In this document: positions 8,414 to 16,411 of the stretch, piece after piece
Layout: each line of letters begins with the position of its first letter
Position numbering within the stretch: the stretch's first letter is position 1
Assembly: GCA_001770655.1 (NCBI GenBank)
Contig: MERQ01000070.1
Coordinates: 1 to 37,375, forward strand
Direction of reading: 5' to 3'
DNA length: 37,375 bases
DNA from: Betaproteobacteria bacterium RIFCSPLOWO2_12_FULL_68_20
GTDB taxonomy: Bacteria > Pseudomonadota > Gammaproteobacteria > Burkholderiales > SG8-39
Program-made: the position numbers and the translations under genes
The notes under the pieces: generated by a model
Told to the model about the DNA's origin: nothing
Seen by the model: the letters and a program-made list of their open reading frames with translations, nothing else
The model's database searches: none

Positions 8414-9280
8414 TTGACAATATCGATGCGTTTCAGGCGGGCCGCCAAAGAACTGTTCGGGCGAAGGCGCGGGCCAAGGCGGGAAAATCTCCGGCCGAGG
8501 TCCTTCGAGGAGCAGCTCTACGCGGCGCTCGCCCGCCGTGGCGACGTGTGTTTCGACATCGGTGCCAATCAAGGCGATGTCTCGCTCTACCTGGCACAGC
8601 TCGTCGGCGAGTCCGGCATCGTGGTGGCGTTCGAACCGGCCTGGCCGATGTACTCGCGGCTGTGTCGACACGTGCAGTACGACACGTCCCTGAAGGCTCC
8701 CGTCATTACCGTTCCGGCCGGGCTGGCCGACACCGAAAAGGATGCGATGCTCAGCGTCCCGAACGGCGAGTTCGGGATGGGATCGATGGCCGATCCATCC
8801 GCGTGGGGGAGAGCTCACCGGGGAGCGGCAATCGAATCCTACCGAGCCAGGTTCACGACCGTCGACTCATTCCTTTGCGCAACGGGCCTGCAGCCGCCGG
8901 CATTCATGAAGATCGATGTCGAGGGCGCAGAATTGTTCGTCCTGCGCGGTGCCGCGGGATTGTTCTCGGATGGCCATCGCCCTCTCATGCTCATCGAGAT
9001 ATTCGCTCCGTGGGAGAAGGCTTTCGGCTACCGCCCCTGGGATCCGTTTTCCTGGTTGCTCGAATTGGGCTACCGCTTCCTGTTCGCGTGTCCGAACGGA
9101 CTGGTCGACTACCTTCCGACCGAGGCTGAGCCGTTCCCGCCGGAGTACGAGATGGGGTACAACGTCCTGGCATACAGCCCGGCCGCGCATGCCGAGCGTG
9201 TCGATGGTGCAAAGCAGCTCCGCGCCGGCGCTTTGACGAAGCTGATGCCCATGGCACCCCCGCCGCGGCCGAATCATTGA
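8414..9280 (+). CDS. FkbM family SAM-dependent methyltransferase
   Basis: The protein has 288 residues. The SAM-binding motif I is FDIGANQG at 47-54, followed by VVAFEPAWPMYSRL (acidic ribose-binding position). The FkbM signature FMKIDVEGAELFVLRGA comes later, near residue 160. Members methylate hydroxyl groups on polyketides, lipids or cell-surface sugars, and the acceptor here is unknown. I prefer the TTG start at 8414 because GGAAGG at 8401-8406 is well spaced for it; ATG 8426 is the alternative. It starts 31 bases after the DUF4340 gene, but its codon choice is less GC-biased than in the ABC operon, which hints at a separate history. Confidence 0.87.
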   Translation: MTISMRFRRAAKELFGRRRGPRRENLRPRSFEEQLYAALARRGDVCFDIGANQGDVSLYLAQLVGESGIVVAFEPAWPMYSRLCRHVQYDTSLKAPVITVPAGLADTEKDAMLSVPNGEFGMGSMADPSAWGRAHRGAAIESYRARFTTVDSFLCATGLQPPAFMKIDVEGAELFVLRGAAGLFSDGHRPLMLIEIFAPWEKAFGYRPWDPFSWLLELGYRFLFACPNGLVDYLPTEAEPFPPEYEMGYNVLAYSPAAHAERVDGAKQLRAGALTKLMPMAPPPRPNH

Positions 9281-9303
9281 GATCAGGCTTTTCCGGGGGA
9301 AAC

Positions 9304-9831
9304 ATGGAACAGAGCGCGGCAGAAGTCAGGGTGCGCAGGATCGTCACCGGTCACGACGCCCAGGGGCGCTCGGTGATCGTCTCGGACACGACGACCGTCA
9401 TGGACGGACCGCTGCATGAGCTGTGGATGACCGAAGGCACTCCGGCGCGCTTCGGCGGCGCGCCTCACCTCGGGGCGCTGCCGCTGGATCTGGAACCGCC
9501 CAAAGGGGGAACGGTGGTTCGATTCGTGCGCTTCATGCCGACGCAGGAAGTCAGCATGGAAGAGCTGGAGCAGAGGTTCTCCAAGGTCTTCGCCGACATC
9601 AAGGCTTCCCACACGCGCGTGGACACGCGCCGCCATCCGGCGATGCACAGGACGCGCACCGTGGACTACGGCATCGTTCTCTCGGGCAAAGTCACCCTGC
9701 TCATGGACGAAGGCGAACGCGAGCTCAAGCCGTTCGACGTTGTCATCCAGCGCGGGACCAACCACGGCTGGGTCAATCCGGGCCCCGAACCCGCGCTCGT
9801 GGCATTCGTGCTGATCGACGGAGCGGATTAG
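9304..9831 (+). CDS. cupin domain protein
   Basis: The protein has 175 residues. A single C-terminal cupin fold is seen: TVDYGIVLSGKVTLLMDEGE, then LKPFDVVIQRGTNHGWVNPG. The RHPAMHRTRTVDYG segment supplies histidines near the first cupin motif. The start at 9304 is chosen because GGGGGA lies just upstream; the in-frame TTG at 9277 has no such site. Small cupins of this type are often found with decarboxylases, dioxygenases or esterases, and the next gene is an esterase-like hydrolase. The substrate is unknown. Confidence 0.85.
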   Translation: MEQSAAEVRVRRIVTGHDAQGRSVIVSDTTTVMDGPLHELWMTEGTPARFGGAPHLGALPLDLEPPKGGTVVRFVRFMPTQEVSMEELEQRFSKVFADIKASHTRVDTRRHPAMHRTRTVDYGIVLSGKVTLLMDEGERELKPFDVVIQRGTNHGWVNPGPEPALVAFVLIDGAD

Positions 9832-9858
9832 GGCGAAGCGCCAGCCAAGACTGGTTCA

Positions 9859-10572
9859 ATGGCAACGATCCTCGTAGCGCACGGCGCCTGGTCCGCCGGC
9901 TGGGCCTGGAAGAAGATGCGCCCGCTCATGCGACAGCGCGGCCACGACCTCCACACGCCCACCTACACCGGGATCGGCGAGCGCGCGCACCTCGCAAGCC
10001 CCGAAGTGAACCTCGAGACGCACATCACCGACGTCCTGAACGTCCTCGAGCTCGAAGACCTGCACGACGTGGTGCTCATCGGCCACAGCTACGGCGGCAT
10101 GGTCGCGACTGGCGTCGCCGACCGCGCCGCCGGACGTCTTTCCCAGCTCGTCTACCTCGACGCGTTCGTGCCGCGCGACGGCCAGTCGCTCCTCGATCTC
10201 CTGCCCCCGGACACCGCCTCGCGCATGCGCGAGGTGGTGAAAACGACCGGCGACGGCTGGCGCGTTCCCCCGAACCCGATGCCGCCCGACACGCCCGAGG
10301 CCGACCTCGCCTGGGCGATGCCGCGGCGGGTGATGCAGCCGGTGAAGACCTTCGAAGAGCGCCTTCGCCTTACCGGAGCGGTGGAAGGCCTGCCGCGCAC
10401 CTACATCTACTGCACGAAGACCCCGCCCGGCGACGTGTTCGGCCAGTTCGCCCGGAGGGCGAAAAGCGAGCGGGGCTGGCGCCACTTCGAGATCGACTCG
10501 AGCCACAACCCGCACATCACGATCCCCGAGTCGTTCGCGGCGCTGCTCGACAAGATCGTAGGGGGCCGCTGA
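9859..10572 (+). CDS. alpha/beta hydrolase (methylesterase/hydroxynitrile-lyase-like)
   Basis: The protein has 237 residues. It opens with ILVAHGAWSAGWAWKKM, the oxyanion-hole strand of the small alpha/beta hydrolases related to plant methylesterases and hydroxynitrile lyases. The nucleophile elbow is GHSYGG with Ser77, and the likely catalytic histidine is in SSHNPHITIPE near the C-terminus. There is no signal peptide, so it acts in the cytoplasm. It lies 27 bases after the cupin gene, and its stop TGA shares one base with the ATG of the DUF2721 gene. The substrate is probably a small ester or amide. Confidence 0.88.
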   Translation: MATILVAHGAWSAGWAWKKMRPLMRQRGHDLHTPTYTGIGERAHLASPEVNLETHITDVLNVLELEDLHDVVLIGHSYGGMVATGVADRAAGRLSQLVYLDAFVPRDGQSLLDLLPPDTASRMREVVKTTGDGWRVPPNPMPPDTPEADLAWAMPRRVMQPVKTFEERLRLTGAVEGLPRTYIYCTKTPPGDVFGQFARRAKSERGWRHFEIDSSHNPHITIPESFAALLDKIVGGR

Positions 10573-11030
10573 TGGCGCTCGAGCTCCACGTCCCCGAGAT
10601 CGCCGGCGTCATCCAGCTCGCGGTCGCGCCGGTGTTCATGCTGACCGCGGTCGGCGCGATCCTCGCCGCGCTCAACATGCGGCTCGGGCGCGCGGTGGAC
10701 CGGCGCCGCATCCTCGAGGAGCGCCTGCACTCGATGACTGCCGAGGAAGCGCGCACCGCCAAGGAGGAGCTCGACACCATCGCGCAGCGCATCCGCCTCG
10801 CCTACCTCGCCATTCTGTGCGCGGTGCTCGCGGGGCTGTTCACCTGCCTGCTGATCGCCGCCGCGTTCCTCGGCGCCTTCGTCAAGTCCGACCTCTCCTA
10901 CGTGATCGGCAGCATGTTCGTGCTCGCGATGCTCGCGCTCATCGCCTGCCTGCTCTCCTTCCTGCGCGAGATCTTCCTCGCCGTCGCGACCCCGCGACAC
11001 GCCCCGGCCCTGCCGCCGCGACGGGCGTGA
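10572..11030 (+). CDS. DUF2721 family membrane protein
   Basis: The protein has 152 residues and three hydrophobic segments: one near 12-32 and two between about 80 and 135. The first helix is followed by the R-x-G-R-x-x-D-R-R loop (MRLGRAVDRRRILEERL) that marks the DUF2721 family. It is an inner-membrane protein of unknown function. The start codon overlaps the hydrolase stop by one base (TGATG), so translation is coupled. Confidence 0.9.
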   Translation: MALELHVPEIAGVIQLAVAPVFMLTAVGAILAALNMRLGRAVDRRRILEERLHSMTAEEARTAKEELDTIAQRIRLAYLAILCAVLAGLFTCLLIAAAFLGAFVKSDLSYVIGSMFVLAMLALIACLLSFLREIFLAVATPRHAPALPPRRA

Positions 11031-11063
11031 ATCGCGCCCGGGCTTCCGGGCCCGCCGGGTTGC

Positions 11064-11072
11064 TGCTATAAA
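11064..11072 (+). promoter_or_regulatory. candidate extended -10 promoter for the EF-G-like gene
   Basis: TGCTATAAA matches an extended -10 (TG-n-TATAAA) with transcription expected about 30 bases before the coding start. There is no convincing -35, as is usual for extended -10 promoters. AGGAGG at 11092-11097 serves the GTG start at 11102. Upstream, at 11035-11050, a GC-rich hairpin lacks a T-run. Confidence 0.4.
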
Positions 11073-11101
11073 CCGGGCGATACAGGCGACCAGGAGGACG
11101 C

Positions 11102-13162
11102 GTGTCACAGCATCCCATCAAACGCATAAGGACGATTGCGCTCGTCGGCCAGGCGGGAGCGGGCAAGACCACCCTGGCCGAGGCGCTGCTCGCCAAAGCG
11201 GGGGCGATCCCCGCCGCGGGCAGCGTCGAGCGCGGCACCACCGTCGGCGACTACACCGCGCTCGAGAAGCAGCTGCAGCACTCCCTCAAGCTCGCGGTCG
11301 TGACGTTCGACGCAAGATCGGACGGCGAAGCGACCCGCATTCACCTGCTCGACACCCCCGGCTATCCGGACTTCCTCGGCCACGCGCTCCCGGCGCTCGC
11401 GGCGGTCGAGACCGCGGCGATCGTGATCAACGCGCAGAACGGCATCGAGATGATGACCGGCCGCTTCATGCTGTGGGCGGCGAAGCGCGGCCTGGATCGC
11501 ATCATCGTGGTGAACAAGATGGACGCCGACGGGGCGCAGCTGGAGGGGCTGCTCGAGCAGATCCAGCAGACATTCGGCAAGGAATGCCTGCCGCTCAACC
11601 TCCCCGCGGCGGGCCGCAGCAAGGTCTCGGACTGCTTCTTCGCGCCATCGGGCGAGGCGGATTTCTCGTCGGTCGAGGCCGCGCACGGCAAGCTCGTCGA
11701 CCAGGTGGTCGAGGTGGACGAGAAGCTGATGGCGAGCTACCTCGAGAAGGGCGAGGTGTCGGCCGAAGAGCTGCACGAGCCGCTCGAGCGCGCGCTGCGC
11801 GAAGGGCACCTGATCCCGGTCGTGTTCACTTCGGCGAAGACCGGCGCGGGCGTGGCCGAGCTTCTTGACGTGATCGTGAAGCTGCTCCCCAATCCGGCCG
11901 AGGGCAATCCTCCGGCCTACGTGAGCGTCCCGGCGGGCGGCGGCGCGGCCACCGACCTGCAGCCGGTCCCCGACCCGGGCAGGCACGTGCTCGCCCACGT
12001 GTTCAAGATCGAGATCGACCCCTACATCGGGCGCGTCGCGGTGTTCCGCGTGCACCAGGGGCGCGTCACGCCCGGCGTGCAACTGTACGTCGGCGACGGC
12101 AGGAAGCCCGTCAAGGCGGGCCACCTCTACATGCTGCGCGGGAAAACGCAGACCGAGGTGCACGAGGCGCTGCCCGGCGACATCTGCGCCATCGTCAAGG
12201 TGGACGAGATCCAGTTCGACCACATCCTGCACGACTCGCCCGGCGACGCGCACGTGCACGCAAAACCGCTCGAGCTGCCGACCTCGGTGTTCGGCCTGGC
12301 GGTGCTGCCCAGGAAGCGCGGTGACGAGCAGAAGGTCTCGGACGTGCTGCACAAGCTGATGGCGGAGGACCCCTGCCTGCGCCTGGAGCACAACGCGCAG
12401 GCGAACGAGACCGTGATGCGCGGCCTGGGCGAGATGCACCTGCGCACCGCGCTCGAGAAGATGTCCGCGCAGTACAAGCTGGAGCTCGAGACCAGGCCGC
12501 CCTCGATTCCCTACCGCGAGACGATCGCCGTCAGGGCCGAGGGCCACAGCCGCCACAAGAAGCAGACCGGCGGCGCCGGGCAGTTCGGCGAGGTTTACCT
12601 CAAGGTCGAGCCGCTGCCGCGCGGCACCGGCTTCGAGTTCGTGGACAGCGTGAGAGGCGGCGCGATCCCCAACCAGTTCATCCCCTCGGTCGAGAAAGGC
12701 GTGAGGAGCGTGCTCGACGCGGGCTTCGTCGCCGGATTTCCGCTGCAGGACGTCAGAGTGATCGTTTACGACGGCAAGAGCCACCCGGTGGACTCGAAGG
12801 ACGTCGCGTTCATGTCAGCGGGAAGGAAAGCCTTCCTCGACGCGCTCGGGAAAGCGCGCCCGATCGTGCTCGAGCCGATCGTGAACGTCGAGATCACCGC
12901 GCCCGAGGCGAAGATGGGCGACATCGCGGGCGAGCTCTCCGGGCACCGCGGCCAGATCAAGGGCTCGGACACGCCGCGCCCGGGCACCGTGCAGATCATG
13001 GCGCAGGCGCCGCTCTCGGAGCTGGAGCATTTCCCCGCGCGGCTGAAATCGCTCACCGCCGGGCACGGCTCGTACACGCTGGAATTCAGCCACTACGACC
13101 CGGCGCCGCCGCAGCTGCAGCAGAAGCTGGTCGCCGCGCACAAGCCGGCGGCCGAGGACTGA
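11102..13162 (+). CDS. elongation factor G-like GTPase
   Basis: The protein has 686 residues and the full EF-G layout. G1 is GQAGAGKTT at 16-24, G3 is DTPGYPD, G4 is NKMD; domain II, the TRPPSIPYRET region and the C-terminal domains IV-V follow. It lacks the classical EF-G G1 sequence (AHIDAGKTT) and its switch regions diverge, as in the FusA2/EF-G-like subfamily found beside a canonical EF-G. The start is GTG with an AGGAGG site 4 bases before. It stands alone, away from the ribosomal str operon, which also argues for the accessory paralogue. Its role (ribosome recycling, rescue or another ribosome-linked activity) is not decided by sequence. Confidence 0.9.
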   Translation: MSQHPIKRIRTIALVGQAGAGKTTLAEALLAKAGAIPAAGSVERGTTVGDYTALEKQLQHSLKLAVVTFDARSDGEATRIHLLDTPGYPDFLGHALPALAAVETAAIVINAQNGIEMMTGRFMLWAAKRGLDRIIVVNKMDADGAQLEGLLEQIQQTFGKECLPLNLPAAGRSKVSDCFFAPSGEADFSSVEAAHGKLVDQVVEVDEKLMASYLEKGEVSAEELHEPLERALREGHLIPVVFTSAKTGAGVAELLDVIVKLLPNPAEGNPPAYVSVPAGGGAATDLQPVPDPGRHVLAHVFKIEIDPYIGRVAVFRVHQGRVTPGVQLYVGDGRKPVKAGHLYMLRGKTQTEVHEALPGDICAIVKVDEIQFDHILHDSPGDAHVHAKPLELPTSVFGLAVLPRKRGDEQKVSDVLHKLMAEDPCLRLEHNAQANETVMRGLGEMHLRTALEKMSAQYKLELETRPPSIPYRETIAVRAEGHSRHKKQTGGAGQFGEVYLKVEPLPRGTGFEFVDSVRGGAIPNQFIPSVEKGVRSVLDAGFVAGFPLQDVRVIVYDGKSHPVDSKDVAFMSAGRKAFLDALGKARPIVLEPIVNVEITAPEAKMGDIAGELSGHRGQIKGSDTPRPGTVQIMAQAPLSELEHFPARLKSLTAGHGSYTLEFSHYDPAPPQLQQKLVAAHKPAAED

Positions 13163-13169
13163 GCGCGCC

Positions 13170-13973
13170 GTGCATTTCGTCCGCGCCGGCGCCGGCGCGC
13201 CGCCGCTCGTCCTCGTGCACGGCTTCGCCTGCACGCACGCGGACTGGAAGTTCCAGATCGAGGCGCTGGCGATGTCAGGCGAGGTCGTCGCCTGCGACCT
13301 GCGCGGCCACGGCGAGACGCCGGGCCGGCCGCACGAGTGCACGATCGAGCACTACGGCGGCGACGTCGCCGCGCTCGTCAACAACCTCGGGCTCCCGCCC
13401 GCCGTCCTCGTCGGCCACAGCATGGGCTGCCGCGTGGTGCTGGAGGCGGCGCGCGGCGCGCCAGAGCGCGTCGCGGGGCTCGTGCTCGTCGACGGAAGCT
13501 GCATCGGCTCGGGCGACCCGGAAGCCGCCGAGCGCACTACTGCGCAGGCGATCCGCGCCGCGGGCTACCGGAACTTCGCGCGCAAGCTGTTCGAGGACAT
13601 GTTCGTCGCCGGCAGCGACCCGCGGCTGAAAAGCGCCACGGTCGAGCAGGCGCTGCGGCTGCCCGAGGAGATCGGAGCCGTGCTCTTTCCGCGCCTGGTC
13701 GCCTGGGACGCGCGCAACATGGAGCGCTCGCTCGCCGAGCTGCGTGCGCCGCTCATGGTGATCCAGAGCACCACGCTCAACTCCGAGCGCGTGCGCGTGC
13801 CGCTCGAGCGCGGGCAGACGAGCCCGTGGCTCGAGCTGGTGCGCCGGCTCGCGCCCGGCGCGCGCATCGAGATCGTCCCTGGCGTCGGGCACTTTCCCCA
13901 GCTTGAAGCGCCGAAGGAGGTGAACCGGCTGTTGCGCGAGTTTCTGAAGTCGATGCCGAAGGCGGCACGCTAG
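13170..13973 (+). CDS. alpha/beta hydrolase
   Basis: The protein has 267 residues and starts at GTG, 7 bases after the EF-G-like stop. Motifs in order: LVHGFACTHADW (oxyanion hole), CDLRGHGET, LVGHSMGC with nucleophile Ser84, and GVGHFPQLEAP with the catalytic His near the C-terminus. This is the common haloperoxidase/esterase-like cytoplasmic hydrolase layout. The substrate is unknown. Its stop TAG is read on both strands: CTAG at 13970-13973 ends this gene and the convergent toxin gene. Confidence 0.88.
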   Translation: MHFVRAGAGAPPLVLVHGFACTHADWKFQIEALAMSGEVVACDLRGHGETPGRPHECTIEHYGGDVAALVNNLGLPPAVLVGHSMGCRVVLEAARGAPERVAGLVLVDGSCIGSGDPEAAERTTAQAIRAAGYRNFARKLFEDMFVAGSDPRLKSATVEQALRLPEEIGAVLFPRLVAWDARNMERSLAELRAPLMVIQSTTLNSERVRVPLERGQTSPWLELVRRLAPGARIEIVPGVGHFPQLEAPKEVNRLLREFLKSMPKAAR

Positions 13974-14263
13974 TCCCGGTATCCGGCTTCGCGCTGATGC
14001 CGTATGCGAAGAATGCGCGCGACGTTGTGGACTGGATCGAACCGATACAGGGCGACATAGCCGCTCGCGCCGTAGCGGACCACCAGCTCGCGGCGCTCTC
14101 CGTCCACCCGGCGGCCGATCTCCGGGTACGACTCAAGAATCGTCACCGCGCCGCGAATCTGTTCCAGAGCCGACTGCGCCGAGTCCGGGGCCTGCTGGAG
14201 AAGAAACTCGATGATGCGCTCGAAATCCGCGAGCGCCGCGTTCGAGTAGATTACCCGCGCCAC
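13970..14263 (-). CDS. RelE/ParE family toxin
   Basis: The protein has 97 residues with the RelE/ParE fold signature: VIYSNAALADFERIIEFL at the start, ILESYPEIGRRVDG in the middle, ELVVRYGASGYVALYRFD and VARILRIRHQREAGY at the end. ParE-type members poison gyrase and RelE-type members cut mRNA on the ribosome; the sequence does not decide which. It overlaps the upstream antitoxin gene by 13 bases, the usual antitoxin-first order. Together they form a type II toxin-antitoxin module. Confidence 0.87.
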   Translation of the reverse strand: MARVIYSNAALADFERIIEFLLQQAPDSAQSALEQIRGAVTILESYPEIGRRVDGERRELVVRYGASGYVALYRFDPVHNVARILRIRHQREAGYRD

Positions 14264-14541
14264 CGGACCGGCTTGGGCCGCTTGGCGCGGCGGCCGGCGA
14301 TCTTCGCCTCAAGATAGCGGTGCACGTCTTCCGCGGCGTAACCGAGACCGCTCCGCTGCATCGCCTCGTCGGCGCGCAGCCCGTCTTCCAGGAACGCGAG
14401 ATAGCGCTCCGACGCTTCGACCTGGCCTTCGAGGGCGCGCAGCATGAACGCATGCGGCGACTCGCCGGCGCGGCGGGCAAGGCGCTCGATGCGCGCCTTG
14501 AGACTGCGGGAAACCTTGAGGCTCGTGGCGGAGAGGGACAT
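14251..14541 (-). CDS. ribbon-helix-helix antitoxin
   Basis: The protein has 96 residues. The N-terminus SLKVSRSLKARIERLARRAGESPHAF is a CopG/ParD-like ribbon-helix-helix DNA-binding domain. The C-terminal half (LEDGLRADEAMQ... onwards) should wrap the toxin. ATG 14541 is the only in-frame start that fits the RHH domain boundary. The pair should autoregulate through the dyad just upstream at 14557-14574. Confidence 0.85.
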   Translation of the reverse strand: MSLSATSLKVSRSLKARIERLARRAGESPHAFMLRALEGQVEASERYLAFLEDGLRADEAMQRSGLGYAAEDVHRYLEAKIAGRRAKRPKPVRWRG

Positions 14542-14556
14542 GAGCTTAACCTTCGA

Positions 14557-14574
14557 GTAGTCGGATAGTACTAC
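14557..14574 (-). promoter_or_regulatory. candidate operator of the toxin-antitoxin module
   Basis: The 18-base site, read on the minus strand as GTAGTACTATCCGACTAC, has GTAGT/ACTAC outer arms and contains the perfect 8-base palindrome TAGTACTA. It lies 16 bases upstream of the antitoxin start in a short AT-richer stretch, as expected for RHH autoregulation. Binding is inference. Confidence 0.4.
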
Positions 14575-14594
14575 CCAGCTCCGCCACTCGCAAC

Positions 14595-15581
14595 TCACAC
14601 GCCAAGCAACGTATCGATGAAGCGGTGCACGCGCAGCGCTTCCTCGCCGTTCACCAGCGGCTCGCGTCCCGACTCGACCGCATCCAGAAAGTCGCTCCAC
14701 ACTGCGCGATGAAAATCGTGCGGAAAAGCCATCGGGTCGGCGCCGCTGCCGCCGGCGCTGCCTTCCCCGCCGGCGGTTTCCTTTCGTCCGTCGTGCCAGC
14801 GGATCTCGGCGAGCGTTCCGGCGAGGGTGGCCGTTCCCCTTTCGGCGACCAGCCCGATCCGCTCCGGCGTCCCGGGATAGGCGCTCGTCGTCGCCTCCAC
14901 GACCCCGAGCGCGCCGCTCTTCCATCTCACCGCCGCGCACACCAGGTCCTCGGTCTCCATGCGGTGAACCGGAGTGGTCGCCGAGAAACTTCTCACTTCC
15001 TGCGGTTCACCGGCGAGCGATAGCAGTACATCCAGCGTGTGGATGCCCTGCGTCAGCAGAACGCCGCCGCCGTCGCGCGCGCGCGTGCCTCGCCCCGGCT
15101 CGTCGTAGTAGCTCTGCGGCCGCCAGAGGTGGACGTAGGCCGAAGCGCCGGCGAGCGTTCCCAGTTCGCCCGAGGCGAGCGCTCCCAGAAGCCGCCGCGC
15201 CGCCGGCTTGTGGCGGTTCTGGAACACCACCCCGAGCTTCACCTTCGCCCTGCGGCACGTCTCCACGAGCTGCTCGGCGCGCGCGGTGCTGGTTTCGAGC
15301 GGCTTCTCGAGCAGTACGTGCTTCCCCGCCTCGGCGCAGCGGCGAACCAGCTCGAGGTGCGTGTTCGGCGGCGTGAGCAGCGCCAACGTGCCCACGCTCG
15401 CGTCCTCGAGAATCGTCTCCAGACTGTCGCACCGCGGGAATGGAAAGCGGTCGCCGAATTTCTCGCGGCGCTCCCGGCTCGGGCTGAATGCGTAGGCGAC
15501 CTCGACGCGGCCGCTCAGGTCGAGCAGGCTCTTCGCGTGCGGGGTCACCGCCATCCCGAGACCGACGATGGCGACGCGCAT
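14595..15581 (-). CDS. Gfo/Idh/MocA family oxidoreductase
   Basis: The protein has 328 residues. An N-terminal Rossmann fold begins VAIVGLGMAVTPHA; the family signature is EKPL at 92-95 (GKHVLLEKPLETS), and the GGGVLLTQGIHTLD segment carries the usual active-site His. Members oxidise or reduce a sugar-ring hydroxyl with NAD(P). It is the last gene of the regulator-uronate dehydrogenase-amidohydrolase operon, and its ATG shares one base with the upstream stop (TGATG at 15579-15583). By context it probably handles a sugar acid or its lactone. Confidence 0.9.
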   Translation of the reverse strand: MRVAIVGLGMAVTPHAKSLLDLSGRVEVAYAFSPSRERREKFGDRFPFPRCDSLETILEDASVGTLALLTPPNTHLELVRRCAEAGKHVLLEKPLETSTARAEQLVETCRRAKVKLGVVFQNRHKPAARRLLGALASGELGTLAGASAYVHLWRPQSYYDEPGRGTRARDGGGVLLTQGIHTLDVLLSLAGEPQEVRSFSATTPVHRMETEDLVCAAVRWKSGALGVVEATTSAYPGTPERIGLVAERGTATLAGTLAEIRWHDGRKETAGGEGSAGGSGADPMAFPHDFHRAVWSDFLDAVESGREPLVNGEEALRVHRFIDTLLGV

Positions 15582-16411
15582 CACTTGAAGGCGTAGAGCT
15601 CGGCCGGATTGTCCGAGAGGATCTTCCTGCGCGTTGCGTCGTCCTCGGCCCATTCGAGCAGCAGGTCGAGGAGGTCCGCGTCGTCCGGCGGGTCCTTCCT
15701 TTCCGAGGGATGCGGCCAGTTGGACGCCCACAGCATTCTCTCCGGTGCGTGCTTCACCAGCGCCTTCGCGAGCCGCCCCACGTCTTCGTACTTCGGGCGC
15801 CCGCTCTTGGATGTTTCGTAGGGCGCCGAGAGCTTCACCCAGCAGCGCCCGGTGTCCACCAGGCGCAGCAGCGCCTTGAACGGCTCCGAATCCACCGCCA
15901 CCGGCTCGAGGAACTTGCCGGTGTGGTCGATCACGAATTTCCCGGGCAGGCGCTTGATTCTCTCCTCGTGCTTCGGCAGCTCGCGCCCGTCGAGCTGGAT
16001 GTTGGCGTGCCAGCCGAACGGGTGCACGCGCGCCATCATGGCGTCCATCACTTCGAAGCCGAGCGCGCCGCCGTGCAGCGTCATGATGCGCAGCGCGCAG
16101 ATCCCCGCCTTCGTCAGCCGCTCGAGCTCGGCGTCGGTCACGCCGAACTTCACCACGCCGACGCCCTTCGCGCCCTTTCCGATCCTCGCGATGGCATCGA
16201 GCGTCACGCGGTTGTCGTCGGCGTAGGCGTTCGGCTGCACCACCACGACGCGCTCCAGGCCAACGCGCTTCTGCATCGCCGCGTAGGCCTCGACCGGGAA
16301 ATGCCCGGGCATGAAGGTGCCGGGCGCTCCCGGCACCTGCGCGTCGTAGAAGTGCATGTGCGTATCGCACGCGCCGGGCGGCGCGGCGAGCTTCGGGCGC
16401 TTCTCGCTCAT
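15581..16411 (-). CDS. amidohydrolase-2 family protein, LigI/aldarolactone-hydrolase-like
   Basis: The protein has 276 residues. It opens with the CDTHMHFYD strand-1 motif (D16, H18, H20) of the family that includes 2-pyrone-4,6-dicarboxylate lactonase (LigI) and galactarolactone isomerase. VIDHTGKF and WASNWPHP come later. In LigI-type enzymes the last motif normally reads DWPH; here the position is Asn231, which may change or weaken lactonase chemistry. It is coupled to uronate dehydrogenase by ATGA (16408-16411) and to the oxidoreductase by TGATG. Since uronate dehydrogenase makes an aldarolactone, a lactone hydrolase or isomerase next to it is a natural second step. Exact activity uncertain. 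Confidence 0.82.
   Translation of the reverse strand: MSEKRPKLAAPPGACDTHMHFYDAQVPGAPGTFMPGHFPVEAYAAMQKRVGLERVVVVQPNAYADDNRVTLDAIARIGKGAKGVGVVKFGVTDAELERLTKAGICALRIMTLHGGALGFEVMDAMMARVHPFGWHANIQLDGRELPKHEERIKRLPGKFVIDHTGKFLEPVAVDSEPFKALLRLVDTGRCWVKLSAPYETSKSGRPKYEDVGRLAKALVKHAPERMLWASNWPHPSERKDPPDDADLLDLLLEWAEDDATRRKILSDNPAELYAFK

Noticed and set aside
6358-8448. 696-codon antisense open frame
   Set aside because: It lies opposite the GldG-like and DUF4340 genes and shows no motif; its length is a by-product of high GC.
11105-12784. 559-codon antisense open frame opposite the EF-G-like gene
   Set aside because: No recognisable domain, and the plus-strand gene has all GTPase motifs.
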